A stretch of 12,331 nucleotides of DNA, taken from assembly GCA_026982235.1 (NCBI GenBank), contig JALSHM010000367.1, forward strand, positions 1 through 12,331. The letters are read 5' to 3'. How positions within the stretch are numbered: position 1 is the stretch's first letter; the number at the start of each line of letters is the position of its first letter. Source of the stretch: Robiginitomaculum sp. GTDB lineage: Bacteria > Pseudomonadota > Alphaproteobacteria > Caulobacterales > Maricaulaceae. The notes beneath the pieces are model-generated. The model searched no databases. It saw only the letters and a program-made list of their open reading frames with translations, and was not told the origin of the DNA. The translations under genes and the position numbers were made by a program. Below are positions 6,888 through 12,331 of this stretch, piece by piece.

Positions 6888-6928
6888 TTTATCTGAAAGC
6901 CGATTAAATTTAATTGAAAGCCTCTTAA
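6888..6928. repeat. 21-bp tandem direct repeat in the icd/trmJ intergenic region
   Basis: Two 20-bp units, 6888-6907 and 6909-6928, match at 16 of 20 positions and share the perfect core TGAAAGCC flanked by TTTA on the left and TTAA on the right. The period is 21 bp, two helical turns, so a protein binding both would sit on one face of the DNA. They lie 29-69 bp upstream of the icd start, within the probable promoter region, and about 63 bp upstream of trmJ. A regulator operator is likely, but the binder is unknown. The TTAA spacing does not fit the gapped CtrA consensus. Confidence 0.5.
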
Positions 6929-6990
6929 CACTGGTCGCACCGAATTAAAAGTATTAGCTTGGGCAAAACGCAATAAAGTGTGCAAGAATA

Positions 6991-7827
6991 ATGGGTCACA
7001 ATATGGGTAAGACGATAAAAGACCAAATGGGGCAGGTGGTGGCGCAGGGAGATAGCGCTAGGCCAGCGGTGATTCTTGTGCGCACCCAGCTTGGCGAAAA
7101 TATTGGCGGTGCGGTGCGCGCCATGCTGAATTTTGGCCTAGATGAGCTCAGGCTGGTGGCACCGCGTGACGGTTGGCCCAATCCAGCGGCGGACGCTATG
7201 GCGGCGGGGGCTTTGCCTGTATTAGAACAAGCCAAAGTCTATACAACTACCCAAGAGGCGGTGGCGGATTTGCAATATGTCGCGGCGGCAACCGCGCGCA
7301 GGCGGGATTTGGAAATCCCGGTTGTTGGCACCAATACAATCGGCACCAATATACGCGGGCATCTGGCGCGCGGCCTAAAATGCGGCATCATGTTTGGGCC
7401 TGAAAAAGCAGGCCTCACCAATGATGATGTGGTGCTGGCAGACGAAATATTGACCTATCCCATAAACCCGGCTTTCCAAAGCCTGAACCTAGCGCAGGCT
7501 GTCGGCGTGTTTTCCTATATGTGGGCATCCAGCGCACTGAGCGAAACGGGCGAAGATTTACCCCCCGTGTTCAAAGAACCAAACACCCAGCCCGCAAGCC
7601 GCGCAGACTTGGTGCGTATGTTTGAACACTTTGAGGACGAGCTGGCTAAGTCCGGATATTTTTATCCCAAGGCCAAGTCTGCCCTGATGAAGCGCAATAT
7701 CCGCGCCCCCTTTATCCGCGCCAAAATGACAGAACAAGAGGTTCGCACCATGCGCGGCATGATAAAGGCACTGGCCAAAGGGCGGGGGCAAAGGGGCGGG
7801 ATAAGGCGCGGTGAGGATAGGGATTAA
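6991..7827 (+). CDS. trmJ: TrmJ-like tRNA (cytidine/uridine-2'-O)-methyltransferase, SpoU/TrmH family
   Basis: This 278-residue SPOUT methyltransferase carries all three motifs of the TrmJ group: motif 1 GENIGGAVRAMLNFGL (35-50, Asn37 and Arg43), motif 2 IMFGPEKAGLTNDD (133-146) and motif 3 NPAFQSLNLAQAV (159-171). Together they form the SAM-binding trefoil knot. The helical tail (FEHFEDELAKSGYFYP through MIKALAKG) is the typical TrmJ C-terminus, and the last residues are basic (GRGQRGGIRRG). The E. coli enzyme 2'-O-methylates residue 32 of the tRNA anticodon loop. The N-terminus is slightly long, and the second ATG at 7003 is an alternative start; neither has a good Shine-Dalgarno. The gene is divergent from icd and ends in a TTAA shared with the convergent thiolase-like gene. 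Confidence 0.9.
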   Translation: MGHNMGKTIKDQMGQVVAQGDSARPAVILVRTQLGENIGGAVRAMLNFGLDELRLVAPRDGWPNPAADAMAAGALPVLEQAKVYTTTQEAVADLQYVAAATARRRDLEIPVVGTNTIGTNIRGHLARGLKCGIMFGPEKAGLTNDDVVLADEILTYPINPAFQSLNLAQAVGVFSYMWASSALSETGEDLPPVFKEPNTQPASRADLVRMFEHFEDELAKSGYFYPKAKSALMKRNIRAPFIRAKMTEQEVRTMRGMIKALAKGRGQRGGIRRGEDRD

Positions 7828-9365
7828 CTGATATAATTCACCCCGTTATTCGTGGTGATTGAAACCTTTTCTAAGTTTTTACCCATGGCTAATCGTTGTA
7901 GATTTATCTTGTCATTTGGCACTATTTTAGCGAGGCAACGCCCCTGATCGGTTTGGCATAGAGCAAAGCCTGAAACGGGTTCGCCTTTATAATAATTGAT
8001 GGTGTGCGCGATAAGTTTTGCATGCGTTGGAGCTTTATCTATTTTAGATAAGTGTTTGTTTTTAATGGTGACTTCTCGGCAAATATTGGAAACTGGTGTC
8101 CAGTCATGCGCAGGCTTTGCAGAATAAATACCAGTGGCCTGCTTGGTTAAATATCCGCCATTGGCGAGGATAAGGCCATAGCCGTTTTGGTCTTTGCGCA
8201 AATGTTCGACCATGGTGGCGATAGCGTGCATAGAATAATTATTCCCAGGGGCACCAAAGAATGGCAAGCCGCCTGTGACGGTGAGCGGACGGCCTTGCTG
8301 ATTTTGGATGCGCCAATCTATGCCCAGTGCTTGGGCAGCGATAAACACGGCACACGGGAAACAGCTATACAGATCAATATAGGAGATTTTGGCTATATCC
8401 AAACCACTGCTTGCCAGCACTTTATCCAGCACGAATTTTGTGGATTGTGACGTGGATAAATCCGGGCGCTCTGTAAGGAATGTGTCGCGGGCTTGGGCGC
8501 TAACGTGCAAATAAATCCATTTATCCATGGGCACGCCCATGCGTTTTGCCATGCCAACGGACGTCATCAACAAGGCCGCCCCTTGATTGACCGCGTCTTG
8601 GGCGACATGCCATTTCAGATAGGGGGTGGAAATATCGTAATTTTCCGGGGACGGCGTGCGTAAGAAATCAACACTGCGGGCTTGGCCAAATTGGGCGTAA
8701 GGATTGCCTGCGGCAATGTTTGAAAATGGTGCAAATAGCGCGGCCATTTGTGCGCGGTATTGCGCCAAATTCAGGCCTTGCTTGCGCCGTAAGGCATTTT
8801 CAAACAAAGCATAAACTTGGGTCGGAAATACCAGGCCGTGGCGCAATTCATATGCACTGAGCAGGGGCGGGCCAAAGCCTCTGTCTTCACAATCTCCGTG
8901 CGCTGGGGCCGACCAATCCAGATCGATATGCGCGCGTCTGGCGGCTTTCATAGCACCTGTGGCTTCGCCGCCTGCTATCAAAGCCAGCTTGGTTTCGCCG
9001 TTATATATGCGCTCTGCCATTTCACTGACCAGTGCCTGGGGCGTGTCGCCGCCAACTTGCGCATAAATCAGCTTGTTTGGTTGGATATTGAGTTGGTGGG
9101 CGAGGGCACCTGGCGCATTTACAGGTGCCCCAAGTGGGTATTGTGTCGCAGGTAATGAATCCGCCATTGTGCGCACAAGGGCAAGTGTATCAATCTTTTG
9201 CCCGAAGGACACGGATAGGCCGACATCATCAATAGCACGCCTAGAGGCAAGGTTTGCCATGCCAATCGGTGAGGGAGCGTCTGTACTTAGTGCCGCCGGA
9301 TTCCATTGGGATACACTCTGCCCGACGCCTATTATTATTGGTGTATTGTTGGGCATAGCGTTCAT
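7824..9365 (-). CDS. Thiolase-like protein (acetyl-CoA acetyltransferase family) lacking the catalytic cysteines
   Basis: This 513-residue protein has a thiolase fold, with IIGVGQSVSQ at the start and AGGEATGAM at 131-139, but its active-site signatures are altered. The nucleophile loop is YAQVGGDTPQ (101-110), with Val104 where thiolases have Cys. The GHP motif reads FGAPGNNYSMH (370-380), with Ala372 in place of His. The final CxGGG reads ANGGYLTK (401-408). DLYSCFPCAV (331-340) replaces the NEAF/HDAF loop. These replacements are shared, as I recall, with the thiolase-like (TLP1/SCP2-like) group often annotated acetyl-CoA acetyltransferase, which also has an extra C-terminal domain as seen here (about 421-513). 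It probably binds acyl-CoA, but classical thiolysis is unlikely. It starts 32 bp after the amidohydrolase stop, with no clear Shine-Dalgarno; the ATG at 9356 is an alternative start. Confidence 0.85.
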   Translation of the reverse strand: MNAMPNNTPIIIGVGQSVSQWNPAALSTDAPSPIGMANLASRRAIDDVGLSVSFGQKIDTLALVRTMADSLPATQYPLGAPVNAPGALAHQLNIQPNKLIYAQVGGDTPQALVSEMAERIYNGETKLALIAGGEATGAMKAARRAHIDLDWSAPAHGDCEDRGFGPPLLSAYELRHGLVFPTQVYALFENALRRKQGLNLAQYRAQMAALFAPFSNIAAGNPYAQFGQARSVDFLRTPSPENYDISTPYLKWHVAQDAVNQGAALLMTSVGMAKRMGVPMDKWIYLHVSAQARDTFLTERPDLSTSQSTKFVLDKVLASSGLDIAKISYIDLYSCFPCAVFIAAQALGIDWRIQNQQGRPLTVTGGLPFFGAPGNNYSMHAIATMVEHLRKDQNGYGLILANGGYLTKQATGIYSAKPAHDWTPVSNICREVTIKNKHLSKIDKAPTHAKLIAHTINYYKGEPVSGFALCQTDQGRCLAKIVPNDKINLQRLAMGKNLEKVSITTNNGVNYIS

Positions 9366-9397
9366 TGTTTAGGCTGATGGCTTATGCAAAAAGTTGA

Positions 9398-11128
9398 TTA
9401 TTGCAGTGCCTGATAAATTATTTCCCCGTCAACAACCGTCATCACAGTGTTCACCGTCAATATATCTGCTTCATCTATAGTCATTATGTCCTTGTCAAAT
9501 ATGGTGAAGTCGGCGCGCATCCCTGCTTGTATTTTTCCGACTTTGTCTTCTTCAAACGCAGCATATGCGGCCCATTGAGTGAACATTTTTAGGGCTTCTT
9601 CTCTTGTGACTTTCTCTTCCGGAAACCAGTTTTTGTCGCTATAACCATCCAAGCTTTTACGGGCGGTTGCGGCGTAAAATTCTATTCTAGGGTCGCCGCG
9701 CTCTACAGGGGCATCTGATCCGCCTGCAATGATTGCGCCACTATCAATTAAACTACGCCAAGCATATCCGCCCTTGAGACGGTCTTTACCGATACGCTTA
9801 TTAGCAAAATACAGATCGCCAATAGCGTGGGACGGTTGCATTGAGGCTATAACGCCTAATTCCGCATAGCGTGGAATATCGTCTAGGTCGAGGATTTGAG
9901 AATGCTCATTGCGCCAGCGCGGCTTGGCGATTTTGCGTTCGCTTTCTGGCACGGCGGCAAAAGCCTCTGCATACCAATCTAGCATGACCTGATTGGCGCG
10001 ATCACCGATGGCGTGGGTGGAAATCTGGATGCCGTCACGTAAGGATTGCTCGAATATGGGCATTAAATATTCTTTTTTCACCAAGAATAAGCCTGTATTT
10101 TTCGGGTCGTCCTGATAAGGGGCGATGAGCGCCGCGCCGCGAGACCCCAGAGCCCCATCAATATAAAATTTTAACCCCCGCGTGACCACACGCCCATTTT
10201 TGCTGGTCTGGGGGCCATGCTTGGCGATATTCGCGATTAGGTCGTCTGCGTCTTTCATATCAACCGCATTGTAGACCCGTATTTTAAGCTTGCCTTCGTC
10301 CGAGAGCCGCTCAATCAAGGCAATGTCAGTCGCATCCACCGACATGGACTGGATACCCGTCCAGCCATATGCTGCATAGACTTCGGAGGCTTTGATATAT
10401 GCTGCTTCTTTGCGGGCTGGATCAAGCTTGGGCACTAAGCCTTTTACCAAGCCCATAGCATGATCAATGAGCATGCCCGTGGGTGTGCCGTCGTCGCCGT
10501 GCAATATATCACCGCCAAATGGCGGCTTGGTGTCTCTGGTGATGCCAGCGGCCTTCAGCGCCGCAGAATTTACCACCATTGCGTGACCATCCGCTCTTTG
10601 GAGTATCACCGGATTATCTGGTGATACCGTGTCTAAATCCTGACGGTTTGGGAAACGATCTTCCGGCCAATGTGTTTCTATCCAGCCGCGCCCGTAAACA
10701 GTCTCACCTTTGGGGGTTTTGGCAATTTCGGTGGCAAGTGTTTCCACCAAGGCTTTAATTGACGGTGTGTTTTCAAGGTTAAGGGTCATTTCGCGTAAGC
10801 CAATACCGAGAAGGTGGGCGTGGCTATCTACGAAACCAGGATACAGATATGCACCATTTAAGTTTATGACTTTTGTAGGTGTAGTCGAAAATTTATCGCA
10901 AAAATTGGGTGATTTCGGGAAAAGGACATTGGTAATCGTGCCATTTTTTACGGTTAAAGCATTCGCATTTGTCGAATTTACTCCTAGGAAAATTTTTGCA
11001 TTTTCTATGCACAAATCCGGGGTATCCAAGCCGCTAACCGTTTTGCTTGTAACATGCATATTATCTTGTCCGCAGCCGCTCAACAATATGCAAATACTCA
11101 AAACAGTAATTGAAACTCCGTTCTTCAT
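9398..11128 (-). CDS. YtcJ-type amidohydrolase family lipoprotein
   Basis: This 576-residue metal-dependent hydrolase of the Amidohydro_3 (YtcJ-like) group has a clear lipoprotein signal: a short basic start MKNG, a hydrophobic core and the lipobox LSGC with Cys19. The next residue is Gly rather than Asp, so outer-membrane sorting is expected by the E. coli rule. Metal and active-site motifs are DSHAH (His103, His105), KFYIDGALGSRGA (320-332), THAIGDR (His372), RNEHSQ (His409) and GGSDAPVERGDP (Asp472). Family members cleave amide or related C-N bonds; the substrate is unknown. The ATG at 11128 is chosen because GGAGGA lies 7 bases upstream, although a GTG one codon earlier is possible. The gene follows the kinase gene by about 60 bp and precedes the thiolase-like gene by 32 bp. 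Confidence 0.9.
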   Translation of the reverse strand: MKNGVSITVLSICILLSGCGQDNMHVTSKTVSGLDTPDLCIENAKIFLGVNSTNANALTVKNGTITNVLFPKSPNFCDKFSTTPTKVINLNGAYLYPGFVDSHAHLLGIGLREMTLNLENTPSIKALVETLATEIAKTPKGETVYGRGWIETHWPEDRFPNRQDLDTVSPDNPVILQRADGHAMVVNSAALKAAGITRDTKPPFGGDILHGDDGTPTGMLIDHAMGLVKGLVPKLDPARKEAAYIKASEVYAAYGWTGIQSMSVDATDIALIERLSDEGKLKIRVYNAVDMKDADDLIANIAKHGPQTSKNGRVVTRGLKFYIDGALGSRGAALIAPYQDDPKNTGLFLVKKEYLMPIFEQSLRDGIQISTHAIGDRANQVMLDWYAEAFAAVPESERKIAKPRWRNEHSQILDLDDIPRYAELGVIASMQPSHAIGDLYFANKRIGKDRLKGGYAWRSLIDSGAIIAGGSDAPVERGDPRIEFYAATARKSLDGYSDKNWFPEEKVTREEALKMFTQWAAYAAFEEDKVGKIQAGMRADFTIFDKDIMTIDEADILTVNTVMTVVDGEIIYQALQ

Positions 11129-11135
11129 CACAATT

Positions 11136-11141
11136 TCCTCC
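11136..11141 (-). promoter_or_regulatory. Strong ribosome binding site of the amidohydrolase lipoprotein gene
   Basis: GGAGGA on the minus strand lies 7 bases before the ATG at 11128 and only 4 before the GTG at 11131, so it favours the ATG. It is the strongest Shine-Dalgarno in the window. Confidence 0.75.
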
Positions 11142-11187
11142 TATAAATATGTCACTAGCATGGAGATTATGATCTCGGTTGTCCACT

Positions 11188-12183
11188 TTATTCTGAGGCA
11201 TACCGCTTGTACGGCATTGTGCAACTGGCCAATACATTTAAAATATCGTGCTTGCGGAATGGTTTCGGTAAAGTGCCATCCATGCCGATTTTGCGGTAAA
11301 GCTGGGTGTGGTGATATTGCGGGTCTGCGGTCATGGCAAAAATATGTACACCCGCCCATGCCTGGCCACTAGAGCGGATTTTCAAAGTAGTTTCACACCC
11401 GTCCATAACAGGCATATTTATATCCATCAAGATGACATCTACAGGGCAGGAATGCATGATTTCTAAGGCTTCATAACCATGAATAGCCGAATATATTTTC
11501 CCTACATGATCGTGCAATAAAGTTTTTATGGTCAATTGGTTGAGATTATAGTCATCAACCACCAAAATATTGAGATCCGAATAGGGACTATGCATTTTTG
11601 TGCAGGTCTCAGTTTCCGCAGTGTTTTGCTCTGCCGTTGATGATAGCTCTAGCGGCAATAAGAGCGCAAATACCGAGCCTTTGCCGAGTGCACTTTTAAC
11701 AAAAACTTTTCCGCCAAGCTCAGTGATTAAATCATGGGTCATGGGCAGGCCTGTGTCGACTACGCCATATACAGGCCTGTGCTTTATGCAGTGATTGGCA
11801 TTTCTATCAAATATTGTTCTGATTTGGGTGCTCGATAATCCCAAGCCAGTATCTTTGACGCTAAGGGCTAAATACGATTTACCATTCGGCATTTTGATTT
11901 TCGTTGCAATTATCCAAATTTTCCCAGACTTTGTAGTTCTTACGGAGTTTTCGACTAGATTGTTTAAACAGTGTTGAACTTTCAAAGAATCTATGGTGAG
12001 GATTTCTGGAATGTCCGCATCAAAAAAAGTCTCGATTTTTGTCTGATTAGCATGAGCTTGTTTTTCCCAAATAGACTGAATCGCACCCACGGTTCGCCTG
12101 ACGTAAAAATACGCCTCAGGCGTGCCCTGCATCTCTTGCAAGGCATTATATCTTCCCCCAACACTATTTCTATTGCCCAACAT
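11188..12183 (-). CDS. Truncated hybrid histidine kinase: HATPase_c plus receiver domain, no sensor or HisKA
   Basis: The 331 residues hold two domains. An HK-type ATPase spans about 45-180, with N-box HCLNNLVENS (Asn79), G1 box DTGLGL (111-116) and closing GGKVFVKSALGKGSVFALLLP. A receiver domain spans about 204-320, with Asp210/Asp211, phosphoacceptor Asp254 in LMDINMPVMDG, Thr285 and Lys307 in LPKPF. No sensor is present. The four-helix region with the phosphorylatable His is absent apart from what may be the end of its second helix (about 20-42). The G2 box reads DTGLPM (143-148) where GxGLGL is usual. Stops in the same frame upstream (the nearest is 18 bases before the ATG) argue against a simple longer start. 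It could be a decayed kinase, or a protein that accepts phosphate from another kinase. The receiver itself looks intact. Confidence 0.78.
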   Translation of the reverse strand: MLGNRNSVGGRYNALQEMQGTPEAYFYVRRTVGAIQSIWEKQAHANQTKIETFFDADIPEILTIDSLKVQHCLNNLVENSVRTTKSGKIWIIATKIKMPNGKSYLALSVKDTGLGLSSTQIRTIFDRNANHCIKHRPVYGVVDTGLPMTHDLITELGGKVFVKSALGKGSVFALLLPLELSSTAEQNTAETETCTKMHSPYSDLNILVVDDYNLNQLTIKTLLHDHVGKIYSAIHGYEALEIMHSCPVDVILMDINMPVMDGCETTLKIRSSGQAWAGVHIFAMTADPQYHHTQLYRKIGMDGTLPKPFRKHDILNVLASCTMPYKRYASE

Positions 12184-12331
12184 TACAACCAGCCCACACC
12201 CTTATCTTGTTCTGCAATCTTACACATAATCTCAAATATAAGTTTAAATTTAATGGTTTACAGAAGGTGAAATACATTGTGTTTGTGCTGGCTAAAAAAT
12301 ATTCTTTGTTGCGAGAATCGGTTGCTCTTCA
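12184..12331. other. A/T-rich region upstream of the truncated kinase, no clear gene
   Basis: These 148 bases run to the window edge. On the minus strand all three frames lack kinase-like sequence, and two of the three have stops within about 75 bases of the edge, so a simple frameshift from a longer kinase is not supported. A 14-codon open frame (12227-12183) ends in TAATG, its stop overlapping the kinase start. Stretches such as aaatttaaac may be promoter sequence, but no hexamer pair is convincing. Confidence 0.45.

Noticed and set aside
6904..6928. Several TTAA tetramers upstream of icd as a CtrA site
   Set aside because: None of the TTAA pairs has the 7-base gap of the alphaproteobacterial CtrA consensus; the gaps are 2 and 11 bases.
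11163..11176. A perfect 5-bp hairpin (GAGAT-TATG-ATCTC) between the kinase and amidohydrolase genes
   Set aside because: The stem is too short and A/T-rich, with no following T-run on the minus strand, to call a terminator.
10710..11372. A 220-codon plus-strand open frame opposite the start of the amidohydrolase gene and the end of the kinase gene
   Set aside because: It is antisense to two well-supported genes, has no recognisable domain and crosses their junction, so it is a shadow frame.
1..12331. CRISPR arrays, tRNA or rRNA genes, IS elements, prophage genes, a toxin-antitoxin pair
   Set aside because: No regularly spaced repeats, cloverleaf-like sequences, transposase/integrase motifs or paired small toxin-antitoxin frames were seen by eye on either strand.

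Overview
The window looks like chromosomal DNA of an alphaproteobacterium, possibly a marine Hyphomonadales-like lineage. The evidence is a eukaryote-like homodimeric NADP-isocitrate dehydrogenase, a TrmJ-type tRNA methyltransferase, an AidB-like acyl-CoA dehydrogenase, a YtcJ-type amidohydrolase lipoprotein and an intergenic palindrome of a kind I associate with alphaproteobacterial genomes. The taxonomy is inferred from protein flavour only; there is no rRNA. Coding density is high and no tRNA, rRNA, CRISPR array or insertion sequence is visible.

Layout. (1) 1-758, plus strand: the 3' end of a small membrane protein gene, then a TetR-family regulator 8 bp downstream. (2) 749-2404, minus strand: an AidB-like acyl-CoA dehydrogenase that converges on and overlaps the regulator by 10 bp. 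(3) 2405-2667: a divergent regulatory region with a fair promoter for the dehydrogenase overlaid by rCCTAA repeats. (4) 2668-4053, plus strand: dihydrolipoyl dehydrogenase (lpd) standing alone. (5) 4059-4201: a long imperfect palindrome between two convergent units. (6) 6859 to 4233, minus strand: isocitrate dehydrogenase (icd), then 2 bp later an Mrr-type restriction endonuclease gene, then with no gap a VOC/glyoxalase-fold gene. (7) 6860-6990: a divergent region with a 21-bp tandem repeat. (8) 6991-7827, plus strand: trmJ, whose stop codon shares a TTAA with the next gene. (9) 12183 to 7824, minus strand: a truncated hybrid histidine kinase (ATPase plus receiver), an amidohydrolase lipoprotein and a thiolase-like protein, possibly one transcription unit.

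Function. lpd and icd are core central-carbon genes (2-oxoacid dehydrogenase E3 and the TCA cycle) but are in separate convergent units. The odd element is the A/T-rich Mrr-like gene packed between icd and the VOC gene. It is a candidate modification-dependent restriction enzyme with an N-terminal domain that may be a PUA/EVE-like base reader, and it would be co-expressed with a housekeeping enzyme. Two further proteins lack residues their families normally need: the thiolase-like protein has no catalytic Cys/His/Cys set, and the kinase has no phosphoacceptor-histidine domain and an altered G2 box. I see no complete multi-gene system that is clearly new. The strongest leads are the icd-mrr-VOC arrangement and the unexplained repeats upstream of icd and of the dehydrogenase.
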